Assembly: GCA_038040485.1 (NCBI GenBank)
Contig: JBBPIE010000013.1
Coordinates: forward strand, 1 to 64,000
Origin: Onstottus_B arcticum
GTDB lineage: Bacteria; Acidobacteriota; Blastocatellia; UBA7656
Direction of reading: 5' to 3'
Length of the DNA: 64,000 nucleotides
A program made the translations under genes and the position numbers. Of this stretch, positions 41,360 to 50,836 are shown piece by piece. The notes under the pieces are model-generated. The model was not told the DNA's origin, made no database searches, and worked only from the letters and a program-made list of their open reading frames with translations. Numbering within the stretch: the stretch's first letter is position 1; the number at the start of each line of letters is the position of its first letter.

Positions 41360-42574
41360 TCACCTTTTCGGGGTTCCGCTGTTCTCGGTTATATAGTTAA
41401 TTCGTTGCGTGGCCCATGTCTTGCCACCATCGCGAGTGAAGAGGTTCTCAAACGAAAAACCAGACTGAAACGAAAACAGCCAACCGATGTTCGAATCCAG
41501 GAAAACTACCGGTCCGTCGCTCGCGTCTCGGGTGAGTTTTACTTCGCCCCAGGTCTTCCCTCCGTCGGTTGTGTGAAGCAGAGTCGTTGACGACGAGTTT
41601 CGCACCCACCATTCATCCTGGGTCAAGAACTGCGCTGCGACAAATTGAGGTGTCTTGATTGTTTGCCGGACCTTCCAGTCGCGGCCTCCGTTCTCTGTCC
41701 GTAATATCACGAGCTTCCTCAAATAACTTCTGGGATGGGCAGTGGGATAGCGTTTGTCATTGACTTCAACGATCATGCAGCCCACGTTCTTGCTAAAGAA
41801 ACTGACTCTCTTGAAATTAACGCGCCAGGGCTGCCGGACTTTTAATAGCCGGGCGAATTGCGATGCACGGGATTGCCAACTTGCCCCGGCATCGGTGGAT
41901 TCATACACGCGCCCCATCTCGCCGACGATCCAGCCGTTGGAATCGTCGGCAAAACTTAAGTCCTTTAGGTCCGCTGTCAGTTCATCATTCATCCAAACGA
42001 AGGGTAGTCGAAGGCTCAGCCAATTCGCGCCTCCGTCATTAGTGCGCAACACGCGGCCGCCCCATCCTAAAATCCATCCCCTGGTCTCACTGATGAAGTT
42101 TACTCGCCACAGCGGCATCTTTGCGGTCGATTGCTGCCTGGTCCAGTTCCGGCCTCCGTCAGTCGTGCTCAGTATCAGTCCCTGGCTCTGCTGATCGGAG
42201 CCGACCACCCACCCGGTCAGGGCGTTCCGAAAATAGATGTCGTCGAGATGCGAACCGGACAACAACGCATTTCGCGTCCAAGAGAAACCCGAGTCGGTTG
42301 AATTGAGGATAACGTAGTCCTGGCTCCCTTGGAAGAGGTCGCCTTCAAGCCCAATAGCCCATAGACTCCTCTCATCAACAATGGCGACACCGTGAAATCC
42401 GCCTTCAACAAGCCCACCTTCGCTGCGCTGGTGCGCGTTAGCAGCAGATTGGGACATCCCGGGTGCTCGTACTCTGCACGCGCCGCCATCAACTTGATCG
42501 ACAGCGGCGCCGCAAATTAGCATCGGCGGCAGGCTGATGGCCAGCGCAATTGATCGCAACGAAAAATGAAGCAT
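41360..42574 (-). CDS. Exported YCF48/BNR-repeat protein
   Basis: 404 aa. Signal-like N-terminus (LRSIALAISLPPMLICGAA) followed by Asp-box repeats: NSTDSGFSWTRN, TTDGGRNWTRQ, TNDGGANWLSL, STDAGASWQSR, TENGGRDWKV, TTDGGKTWGEV, TRDGGKTWATQ. The repeats alternate with GWVVG/GWILG strands as in Ycf48-type propellers. A secreted or periplasmic propeller of unknown ligand. In the accessory region, on the same strand as the RHS fragments; cysteines near the N-terminus may lipidate it, though the lipobox is poor. Confidence 0.8.
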   Translation of the reverse strand: MLHFSLRSIALAISLPPMLICGAAVDQVDGGACRVRAPGMSQSAANAHQRSEGGLVEGGFHGVAIVDERSLWAIGLEGDLFQGSQDYVILNSTDSGFSWTRNALLSGSHLDDIYFRNALTGWVVGSDQQSQGLILSTTDGGRNWTRQQSTAKMPLWRVNFISETRGWILGWGGRVLRTNDGGANWLSLRLPFVWMNDELTADLKDLSFADDSNGWIVGEMGRVYESTDAGASWQSRASQFARLLKVRQPWRVNFKRVSFFSKNVGCMIVEVNDKRYPTAHPRSYLRKLVILRTENGGRDWKVRQTIKTPQFVAAQFLTQDEWWVRNSSSTTLLHTTDGGKTWGEVKLTRDASDGPVVFLDSNIGWLFSFQSGFSFENLFTRDGGKTWATQRINYITENSGTPKR

Positions 42575-42590
42575 CGTGAGTGTCTCGACC

Positions 42591-43106
42591 CTAAAAATTA
42601 AACGCTAGGTCCGAGCTGTCAAGAGTCCCATTGTAGCAACTCTTTATGATCAGGTCGCTGAGCGCACGAGAGCCCGCATCCTGACCCTTGCCAGGCGCGA
42701 ATTCCTCGTCGCCCTTTCCGGTCAAGTGGATAACCTCGTGCATCATCACAATTGCTTGACTGATCGACAGACCTATCCTCCGCGCGGTGTTTCCCTCAAA
42801 GAACCTGGGCATCACGAATATGTCTCCCGCCGGGTTGCCGTGGGCTGCAAACTGGCCGCCGCTAACTGCGGCTGCTGGGACGCCTGGTCTGCTGTCGCGA
42901 AGACCTTTGATCCTAATAAAGTCACTGGTCTCGCCGTTGAAAATCCGCCACACACCATGGGTTAGGCCTCGCGGGTCCGATGCCTCCGGCTTAATTCCAA
43001 GTGTAAGCAGGAGAGTCCCGAGCGTCCTGACATCGATGCCCTTCTTTGACAGCTCGCTGCTGCACCTTCCCTTGTCACCACCCTGGTTGAAACGGCCATT
43101 CAACAT
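42591..43106 (-). pseudogene. Orphan RHS-type C-terminal tip with HExxH metallopeptidase-like motif
   Basis: 171 aa from the first ATG. Contains MMHEVIHLTGKGDEEF (HExxH, about residue 121) and ends SDLAFNF. The same frame stays open upstream for about 37 more codons (ESSGGVSALKGRVESRFSRG and on to GLAFEM) back to a TAA near 43216, without a start codon. It therefore looks like the 5'-truncated end of a larger protein, most likely an RHS tip cassette cut from its core. HExxH tips also end the intact RHS protein at 47078. Could still be expressed from the ATG at 43106. Confidence 0.55.
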
Positions 43107-43550
43107 CTCGAAAGCGAGCCCTAACGCGTCATTGATTGGGGAAGCGTGGGGTTTGCCTCGGGAGAAACGGGACTCGACGCGGCCTTTGAGCGCCGAGACA
43201 CCTCCGCTGGATTCTCTTTAGCGCGTTTCATAGTGTGGGTGGGGCAGCGCGATTATTTGGAGGACGAGCGGTCAGGTCAAAGGAAGGAGAAAAGAAACGG
43301 TGCGCGGCCCGATCATTGACATAGTACGAGTCACCCATTGCGCGATGCCGCTCACCTATAGGCAGACTCTCGAAAACTGGGAATCCCTTGATTCAACGCC
43401 CGGTGGGAATCGCATCAAGATTCATAAACGCGAATGGGCATATCCGGGTTAGATCGATAAAGGATAATCTCGATTAACGAGTGTAAAGAGACTACATCAA
43501 ACCGACCCCGGTTGTTGATTCCGACGTCAGGCTCAAAGTGTGACGAGGTT
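43107..43550. other. Gap with remnant coding sequence
   Basis: The left part (to about 43216) continues the orphan tip reading frame. The remainder to 43550 has no convincing open frame or RNA. Confidence 0.4.
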
Positions 43551-44672
43551 CTACCGGTCGAGCACCACGATACCATTGCCTGTTCCCATCCAAATCCTAC
43601 CGTCGCGCGACTCGGTGATACAAAGAATCCTCTCGCTGGGCAGTCCGCTATTCTCTGGTGTGAACAATTCCCAACGATTCTCACTTTCAAGAAAGGTGAG
43701 CAGGCCTCTGTCTGTGGCGAACATGATTTGACCCGCGGTGTCTTGATATATGGCATTCACCCCGATTCTCATAAAGGCTAGGGTACGGCTGAGAGTTCGT
43801 TTTCCCGAGGGTGGTGCCGGGCCGGGTGGTAGGCGATCGAGCAAATTATGGTGCGTCCAAGAGTTTCTTCCCTTGTCATGAACATAGCAATTGCCCTCTT
43901 TATCAGAAAACCATATCCTGCCTTGCCGATCTTCGTAGATGGAGGTGACGAACGATAGAGGCGATAGAGGGTACTTTCTCCATTCTTGCTTGTCGGGATC
44001 GAATCGTACGATAGCCTTTGAAGTTCCAAGCCAGATGTAGCCCTCCCTGTCCTGGATTCCTGATTGAACAAAGCAGAGCATTTCCAAAGGCGGCCTGAAG
44101 GTAGTCCACCGCTGGCCATCCTGCTTCAAAAGCTTGTCCTGATTTGCGAACCACAACTCGCCGTCGCGGTCCGAGAAGACGGCACGTACGCCATGCTTGA
44201 GATGCGGGACGAGTCGGGCATCCTGACTCCAGCGGTCACCGTCAAAAACGTAGACGTTGGATTTGCCTCGAGGACTTGTGCCACTTCCGATCGCCAATAA
44301 TCTGCTATCGAGGCCCTCCACAATCATTCGCACCGCGGAATCGAGTAGTCGGCTCTTGTCCGGTGAATTGCTGGCCCATTCATCTCGTGTTTCGTCATAT
44401 TGGTCCAGGCCCAGGAATGTGCCTATCCAATACAATCCCTTCCGATCTTGAAAGATTGCATCGATACCTCGCCCCAAAGATTGACTACCGCCCCTGTCGT
44501 AAACTCTTAGAACTCGATGACCTGCTACTTGGTCATTTCCACGAGTCTCCCCAGGCTGACCTGTACTCCCAAAACACGCGGAGACCAGAATGAGCAGGTA
44601 TCCGACCGTCTTACGTGTTGAATCGATACTCGCACGTCCCTTGCGTCGCGCGAACCTAACTTTGTCTCTCAT
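43551..44672 (-). CDS. Exported two-component-regulator-propeller protein without kinase domain
   Basis: About 373 aa from the ATG at 44672 (MRDKVRFARRKGRASID). Signal sequence TVGYLLILVSACFGSTGQ, possibly a lipoprotein, then Reg_prop-like repeats: IFQDRKGLYWIGTFLGLDQY, SDRDGELWFANQDKLLKQ, QDREGYIWLGTSKAIVRF, YEDRQGRIWFSDKEGNCYV, ESRDGRIWMGTGNGIVVL. It forms one propeller and then ends, with no TM, kinase or HTH. It lies just downstream of the truncated RHS duplicate; a role as its partner is possible but unsupported. Confidence 0.78.
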   Translation of the reverse strand: MRDKVRFARRKGRASIDSTRKTVGYLLILVSACFGSTGQPGETRGNDQVAGHRVLRVYDRGGSQSLGRGIDAIFQDRKGLYWIGTFLGLDQYDETRDEWASNSPDKSRLLDSAVRMIVEGLDSRLLAIGSGTSPRGKSNVYVFDGDRWSQDARLVPHLKHGVRAVFSDRDGELWFANQDKLLKQDGQRWTTFRPPLEMLCFVQSGIQDREGYIWLGTSKAIVRFDPDKQEWRKYPLSPLSFVTSIYEDRQGRIWFSDKEGNCYVHDKGRNSWTHHNLLDRLPPGPAPPSGKRTLSRTLAFMRIGVNAIYQDTAGQIMFATDRGLLTFLESENRWELFTPENSGLPSERILCITESRDGRIWMGTGNGIVVLDR

Positions 44673-44742
44673 ATGCTTATCTTCCCTTCCAAACCGTGAA
44701 GCAATTCGTACGCAAGCGGTTAATTTAAGAAACGGAAGCCGC

Positions 44743-46473
44743 TCATAACAGAGGTTGAAGGAATTGATTGTGACCAATGTACTGATCAAGGGCCTGATCA
44801 CGCGCCTTTTGCGCTGCAGTAGATTCTGTGCCCTTGAGAACTTCAAGACAGTCTGCGTCTTCAAGCGTTTGAGCGAGCCCGTTTGCTTTCGTCGCCGCCT
44901 CACTGGCTTTCCCTGCGGTTTTAGCAATCTCCTTGAGCTTCGAGCTTGGAAAGACTGCCCTTAGGCGTCTGCCCAACTCTTGGAATCGACCAGGGAATGT
45001 CGCGAGGTCACCGTCAGACAAAACCGCCTGGTGAAATTGGATTATGAGCTGGTCAAAGTCATTCTTGATACTATTGGTTTCCCCTTCGTTTGCTTTCTTC
45101 GCTTTATTCAGTATCTGTGTAAACCCATCGAGCGCCTCCTGGTTTGCCTCCTGGAGATCCTTCAAGAGTTTCCTGCATCGAGCTAACGGGGTTTGCCGCG
45201 GATTAGACGGATTAGCCCTTCCCGGCGGAGGAACGCCGGCCCTCTCATCACCAGTGCGGTGGCGACCCTCCACGATCTCGCATTCGACGTGACCTTCTTC
45301 ATCGGTCACACAGACCATGTGATCATAAAGTCCTTCATCGTTGAAGTCATCTTCGAAATCCAAGCCCAGCCTGTCGGTCCTGTTCACGGGGTTGTTGCCC
45401 GTATAGCTGTAGCGATTCAAGCTCTGAGGATTGCTAATTCTGCTGCTCGCATCAAACGGATCAGTGCGATTGAATCTACCGATAGTCTGAGCATACTGCC
45501 TGTTCACTGCATAGTCAGTGCCGCTCTCGCTGTCTCGCTCATAACCAGTCAAGTGATGCTTCTCTTGCGTGCCGCTCTCTCCGAAGTCTTCTCCAAATGG
45601 CAAGTGTGCTTGTCGGCCCACCACATTCCCGCTCGTGTCCAACGTTATCCGTGTGCTCAGGCGGTCGCTCAGGAAGTACCGGCTTGTCCACGGACCGGTG
45701 CTGCTTGTCCTCTGGCGGCTCTGGATCCTTCTCGCGCCGGAGTAGATGTAATCCACTCGCGCCGATTTAGCCTGGTACGTCGGATTAGTCGAGTAAGGCG
45801 TTGTAGCATCGTGCTCACTAACTACCTGCGAGCCTTGCCAGACGTAGTGCGTCCAACTCGAACCAACTATCTTTGTCACTCGCCGGTTCTGATGATCGTA
45901 GCGATACTGCGCCGTGGCTCCGCTGTCAACGCTCACCACTCGATTCTCAGCGTCGTAGCCGTACGTGTGAAGCCCGTCGTTGGTCACGTTGCCGGCTGCG
46001 TCATACGTGAAGTTCACCGGCGAGCCGTTGTTCGTTACACTCCCGATTCGATTCGTTGGAGCCGAGCCTCCTTGCTGGAATGTGCTTGGATAAGTGATGC
46101 TCTGAATCTGAGTCGGGGGCGTCTTTCCTCCAGGCAGCCCGTCATACACCGCCGTTCGATTGCCCCACCGGTCGTACTCAAACAGCCGCTGCGCGCTTGA
46201 CCCGTTTGAGGTTTGATTTGAAGTCGCGAGCCGCCCCAGCAAATCATATGTGTACGCCGCGCTCTCGGTGGTGCTGTTGATTGTTCCGGTGATCGACATC
46301 AACTGATCTGCGTTCCCAGCCGTCGAGCCAGCCCCCATCTGGCCGGCTAATGCCTGGTAATTGTAAGTCATGTTCATCAGCGAGGTCGCGCCTTTTGTAG
46401 CCGTCTGACTTGTCATTTGCAAGCGGTTTGCGTCATACCCGTAGCTCTCGACGACGCCGTTCCCGAGCGTCAA
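44743..46473 (-). pseudogene. 5'-truncated RHS core with its own C-terminal tip (displaced RHS cassette)
   Basis: 576 codons. The first 365 or so are closely similar, in protein and DNA, to the last RHS-core section of the gene at 47078-50836 (ANRLQMTSQTATKGATSLMN; FEYDRWGNRTAVYDGLPGGK; QAHLPFGEDFGESG). The core ends NRTDRLG instead of the usual DPLG, followed by an unrelated helical tip of about 205 aa. The frame starts at a TTG, an in-frame TGA lies two codons upstream, and no ribosome-binding site is seen. It is thus a broken duplicate, a silent tip cassette of the kind known at RHS loci. Confidence 0.8.
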
Positions 46474-46549
46474 CTTTCACGAGTAGGACATCGTTTGAAA
46501 TCTCAAGTGGCCTTCACGTCTGAGTATGGCAGCCCGCAACGCCGTAGCG

Positions 46550-47023
46550 TTAGTCCCGTCCTCTAAGGATGACCGTCTTGAGTCCCGCCGCCGGGTAATC
46601 GGGATTAAAACGAAACAACTCCGCTTGGGCGTCTCGCCGGTAATAAGCCAATTGTCTAAGCTTGCTGGAACGATCCCATTCACCGGAATGCGCCTGTCCG
46701 GTTGCAACAAAGGCAAGTTGGTCGACGTCCGTGTAAACGGTGGCCTCCAATGACGAAGGTGAGCTATGCTGCCTACTAATTCTTTCAAATAGTATTCTTA
46801 GGTTAGCTTCTGTAACATTGTCGGTCTCCATCAGGACGTAGACGCGAGTGCTGGAGTTCGCTTCGTCGACAAACACTCTCAGAACCAACGCGCAGAATGG
46901 CAGACCGCTTAGCGCCGTAGTTCCGCCGCCCTGCCGTGCTTGTCGCCCAACAGGGTGCAACGAACCGATAACCGGCACACCAAGAATCAAGATCATGCAA
47001 ATCGTTGTGAAAATCCTAGACAT
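46550..47023 (-). CDS. Small exported protein downstream of the RHS gene, candidate partner or immunity protein
   Basis: 157 aa, not recognised. Signal peptide MSRIFTTICMILILGVPVIG; the mature part has VYVLMETDNVTEANLRILFE and ATVYTDVDQLAFVATGQAHS. It begins 54 bp after the RHS stop on the same strand, the usual place for an immunity gene of a polymorphic toxin. Export would place it in the periplasm, where it could meet an HExxH tip acting on the envelope. AT-richer than the surroundings. The immunity role rests on position only. Confidence 0.6.
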   Translation of the reverse strand: MSRIFTTICMILILGVPVIGSLHPVGRQARQGGGTTALSGLPFCALVLRVFVDEANSSTRVYVLMETDNVTEANLRILFERISRQHSSPSSLEATVYTDVDQLAFVATGQAHSGEWDRSSKLRQLAYYRRDAQAELFRFNPDYPAAGLKTVILRGRD

Positions 47024-47077
47024 CTAGAGTCACCTCGCACCAAGAGTAACCACCGTCTGTCCGACCAAGTGTCGAGA

Positions 47078-50000
47078 TCATTGCTCACCGGGATTTCGGC
47101 AACCCGCAGAGATCCACTTCGAAATTGCCTCTGAAGGGTCGCCGCCTTGAGGGACAACTACGCCGAGCGCCGTTGCGAGACCCGCGTCAGTAGGAGCTAC
47201 CGCTGCATGAAGCATTTCGTGGACAAGTACCTCCGCTTGTCCCGCGGCATCCATGCTGAAGAAACTCGAATTCAAAAATATCTCGACGTGGTTAATCTTG
47301 CCTTTCTTGTTCACGTTTGTAACTGTAAGGGCATCGTACCCGGTTCGAGCAAAGAAGCCAGAAACTGTTTCAGACGGATGGCTCCCCGGAATAGTTCGAT
47401 CGGCAACGCCTTGTTGGCGGGCGTCATAGAGAAACAACTTGTTCTTACTCTGCATCAGGGCGTTCATGGCGGCCACATGCCTCGTAAGTTTCTCACCGCA
47501 TTTACCCTGCTTCAGAAGATAGGTGAGGAGTTCTCCCCAATTCTCGACGGCATCTTCGGGTGTGCTGGACTTGTTGGGCAGGATCTGGCTCTCACTCTCA
47601 CCCCCACCAAAGTCGGGGACGCCGACACCTGGATCAACGACTACCTCTTCGACTCGAAGCATCTCGCCGCCGCCACCGCCTGGATCATACTTCGTGGGGT
47701 TAACGTCCATCACGCAATTAGTGCAGATGAATGGATTGGGGTCTCCACCCTCCATTCCAAGGGGATCAGTTTTGTTGACGGCATTGTTAGCCACGTAGGC
47801 ATACCTGTTCCAACTCTGCGGACTTACCAGACGGCCACTGACCCGGTATGGATCAGCTTGTTGGAACCTTCCAATTGGTTGTGAGTATGTTCGGTTGATC
47901 GCGTAATCCTGTCCGCTCTCGCCGTCTCTCTCGTAGGTCGTGAAATGATGCTTCTCTTGAGATCCCGTCTCTCCGAAGTCTTCTCCAAACGGCAAGTGCG
48001 CCTGGCGTCCCATCACGTTCCCGCTCCCGTCTAAGGTGACCCTCACACTCAAGCGGTCGCTCAGGAGGTACCGGCTCGTCCACGAACTGGTGCTGCTTGC
48101 TCGCTGCCGGCTCTGGATCATTCGTCCGCCTGCATAAATGTAGTCCAATCGTGCGGACTTTACTTGATACGGGGGATTGGTTGAGGAGGCAGTCGTCCCG
48201 TCGTGTTCGCCGATGACCTGAGACCCTTCCCACACATAGTGTGTCCAACTTGAACCCACGGTCTTTGTCACTCGGCGGTTTCGATGATCATACCGATACT
48301 GCGCCGTAGCTCCAGCATCGGCGCTCACGGTTCGATTCTCAGCGTCATAGCTGTACGTGTGCAGCCCGTCGTTGGTTACGTTGCCGGCTGCGTCATACGT
48401 GTAGTTCACCGTCGAGCCGTTGTTCGTCACGCTCCCGATTCGATTCGTTGGAGCCGAGCCGCCTTGCTGGATCGTCGTGGGAAACGTCACGCTCTGAATC
48501 TGAGTCGGTGGCGTCTTTCCTCCAGGCAGCCCGTCATACACCGCCATTCGATTTCCCCATCGGTCGTACTCAAACAACCGCTGCGCGCTTGACCCGTTCG
48601 ATGTTTGGTTTGAAGTCCCGAGCCGCCCCAGCAAATCATATGTGTACGCCGCGCTCTCGGTCGTGCTGTTGATTGTTCCGCTGATCGTCATCAACTGACC
48701 TGCGTTACCCGCCGTCGAGCCCGCTCCCATCTGCCCGGTTGAAGCCTGGTAATTATAGGTCAGGTTCATCAGCGACGTCGCGCCTTTTGTCGCCGTCTGT
48801 GTCGTCAACTGCAGACGGTTTGCGTCATACCCATAGCTTTCCACGACGCCGTTCGCGAGCGTCAGCCCGGTCACCTGTCCCGCTATGTTGTATCCCATCG
48901 CCGTCAGATAGCCCGACGTGTCTCCCGGCTCATTAGTCAACGATTGCATCCGGCCTTTGTCGTCGTGATTGACGGCTACCTGCAGCCCCGATGGATAGAT
49001 CATCTTCGAGAGCTGGCCGCCGAGGTTGTACTCATAGCTCGTCGTGTAGGTCTTATTGATAGAGTATGTTTGGCCGAGTATCCAGCGAGTCACCGATGAC
49101 ACTCGAAAGAAGCTGTCGAATGCATAGGTCTCTGTGTACTTGTTCGGGATCGTCACACTCGAGAGCGCTCCCCAACTCGTGTACGCGAAACTTCGATCTT
49201 CAGTCGCCGCGACTCCCGAGGGCAACGCTGGGCGCACAGAACCCGAGTCGTCGCCGCCCACGCCAGTGAACCAAATCTGGGTCACGTTGTGCAGCGCATC
49301 GTAAAGATAGTGGCTCTCGACTCCTCGCGCGTCGGCCTTCTTCTTCACCGCGCCGTACTCCGTGTACGCATAAGCCGAAGTCCACAACGTGCCTGTCCCG
49401 TCGTTGATCGTCGCTGTCTGCTCGGGAATCTTCTCGTAAAGCAACCGCCCCATCGCGTCGTGCTTATAAGCCCGCCCCTGGTTGCCTTGATTCACCAGGA
49501 CGAGCGCGTCCAGGAGCGAATATGAGTAACTAGTCTCCTGAGTCAAATCGCCCGCCGAAGTCTGCTCAGTGACTTTGATCAATCGTCCCAGCCCATCCGC
49601 TTCACGTTTGATCTTGCGATTCACCTGATCGGTCAAGGTTACAGCGCTGCCATTGTAATCGCTGCGTGTGGTGTTGCCATCGGGCAATGTCGTGATGACG
49701 GCTCGGTTCGCGAGGTCGTACTGAATCGTCGTAGCGGGTCCGGGCGAACCTCCCGTTTGAAACGGGTTCGTCCGGCTGATGACTCTTCCCATCGCATCGT
49801 AGCTCGCGTTCACCTGCGCGCCCGTGGGCGCGACAGTGTAGATCACTCGCCCCCAGCCATCGTATTGCGTTGTCGATGTGAGGGTTTTCTGAGTCCCAAG
49901 ATCGTCGTAAGTCTGCTGCGAAGTTGAAGAGAGAGTCGCATAGCTGAAGTTGACGTTTGCATTCGCGCCTGTCGGAAGCGTCACGCTTGAAGCTTGTAGA

Positions 50001-50836
50001 GCCGCGTTGTACCCGATGGTTGACCCAAGTCCGGCCGCATTCGTTTGTAGAGTCGGCAGGCTCGTGTTGAAGTCGTAGTCTGTCGATGTCGTTGTGTGCA
50101 CGCCGTTAGGATCGCCGCTCGTCTCCGAATCCGGCTGTGCCCAGTAGGTCGTATCAGTGATGGTCAGATCTCTCTCCTGACAGCACGACACTTGCGCCTT
50201 CACTACGTTGCCAAAGATATCGTACTTGGCGAGATGTTGAACTGTCGTGCCGGCAGTCAGGTCGGTCCACTCCGTCGTCCCAGTCACGTTGCCCCGCGTC
50301 GTGACGCTCGCGTTCCATCCGATCAGGTGACCCGGGGGATCTGCGCTCCCGCCGTAGTCCTCCATGCCTCCCATCGACGCGTAGTTGTCAAGCGCATAGC
50401 CGGTCTTGGCTATCAGCACATCGTCGGCGTCGCTCGTGTTCTGAAGCGCGTCGAACACCTCAACAAGCGTCACCAACCCTCGCAGCCACAGGTTCAAATA
50501 GTTGGAGTTTGTGCTGTAAGTGAAATGCGTTCTTCGCCGCACTTGCCAGGCTCCGCTCACTTGATAACCGTACTCCCGCTTGTTCGTCACGTTCCCGTAC
50601 TGATCGAAATCCAAACCGATCTTCACCGGCGTGCCTGTGTCGTCGTAGCTTGTCGCCGACTGCACCTGTGGCGAGCCGCTCGCATCGTTCACATAAGCCA
50701 GAACGTTCTTACCAAGCGAAGTCGAGCCTATCTTGATTTCGGATTGAACGAGCTTCCCGTTGGCAGGCGACGAAGCGTTGGTAGAGCGCGCCAGCTCGAA
50801 AGTCGTCGAGTCCGGCCGCGTGATCGTGAAGGTCAT
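47078..50836 (-). CDS. RHS-repeat protein, C-terminal portion with HExxH tip
   Basis: 1252 aa. RHS/YD repeats throughout (YDAMGRVISRTNPFQTG; YDAAGNVTNDGLHTYSYDAE; YDHRNRRVTKTVGSSWTHYV), then the RHS-associated core (QAHLPFGEDFGETG; RFQQADPYRVSGRLVSPQSW; NKTDPLGMEGG). A tip of about 220 aa from residue 1030 holds VLVHEMLHA (HExxH) near residue 1210 and two Cys in FICTNC, so a zinc-peptidase toxin is possible. The start ATG overlaps the stop of the upstream RHS half (ATGA) and has no Shine-Dalgarno. The two were probably one gene, or are translationally coupled. Confidence 0.88.
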   Translation of the reverse strand: MTFTITRPDSTTFELARSTNASSPANGKLVQSEIKIGSTSLGKNVLAYVNDASGSPQVQSATSYDDTGTPVKIGLDFDQYGNVTNKREYGYQVSGAWQVRRRTHFTYSTNSNYLNLWLRGLVTLVEVFDALQNTSDADDVLIAKTGYALDNYASMGGMEDYGGSADPPGHLIGWNASVTTRGNVTGTTEWTDLTAGTTVQHLAKYDIFGNVVKAQVSCCQERDLTITDTTYWAQPDSETSGDPNGVHTTTSTDYDFNTSLPTLQTNAAGLGSTIGYNAALQASSVTLPTGANANVNFSYATLSSTSQQTYDDLGTQKTLTSTTQYDGWGRVIYTVAPTGAQVNASYDAMGRVISRTNPFQTGGSPGPATTIQYDLANRAVITTLPDGNTTRSDYNGSAVTLTDQVNRKIKREADGLGRLIKVTEQTSAGDLTQETSYSYSLLDALVLVNQGNQGRAYKHDAMGRLLYEKIPEQTATINDGTGTLWTSAYAYTEYGAVKKKADARGVESHYLYDALHNVTQIWFTGVGGDDSGSVRPALPSGVAATEDRSFAYTSWGALSSVTIPNKYTETYAFDSFFRVSSVTRWILGQTYSINKTYTTSYEYNLGGQLSKMIYPSGLQVAVNHDDKGRMQSLTNEPGDTSGYLTAMGYNIAGQVTGLTLANGVVESYGYDANRLQLTTQTATKGATSLMNLTYNYQASTGQMGAGSTAGNAGQLMTISGTINSTTESAAYTYDLLGRLGTSNQTSNGSSAQRLFEYDRWGNRMAVYDGLPGGKTPPTQIQSVTFPTTIQQGGSAPTNRIGSVTNNGSTVNYTYDAAGNVTNDGLHTYSYDAENRTVSADAGATAQYRYDHRNRRVTKTVGSSWTHYVWEGSQVIGEHDGTTASSTNPPYQVKSARLDYIYAGGRMIQSRQRASSTSSWTSRYLLSDRLSVRVTLDGSGNVMGRQAHLPFGEDFGETGSQEKHHFTTYERDGESGQDYAINRTYSQPIGRFQQADPYRVSGRLVSPQSWNRYAYVANNAVNKTDPLGMEGGDPNPFICTNCVMDVNPTKYDPGGGGGEMLRVEEVVVDPGVGVPDFGGGESESQILPNKSSTPEDAVENWGELLTYLLKQGKCGEKLTRHVAAMNALMQSKNKLFLYDARQQGVADRTIPGSHPSETVSGFFARTGYDALTVTNVNKKGKINHVEIFLNSSFFSMDAAGQAEVLVHEMLHAAVAPTDAGLATALGVVVPQGGDPSEAISKWISAGCRNPGEQ

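Noticed and set aside
50833..50836. TGA at the RHS split as a selenocysteine codon (suggested by selC in the window)
   Set aside because: The coding sequence continues in another frame, not in frame past the TGA, so Sec insertion would not restore the protein.
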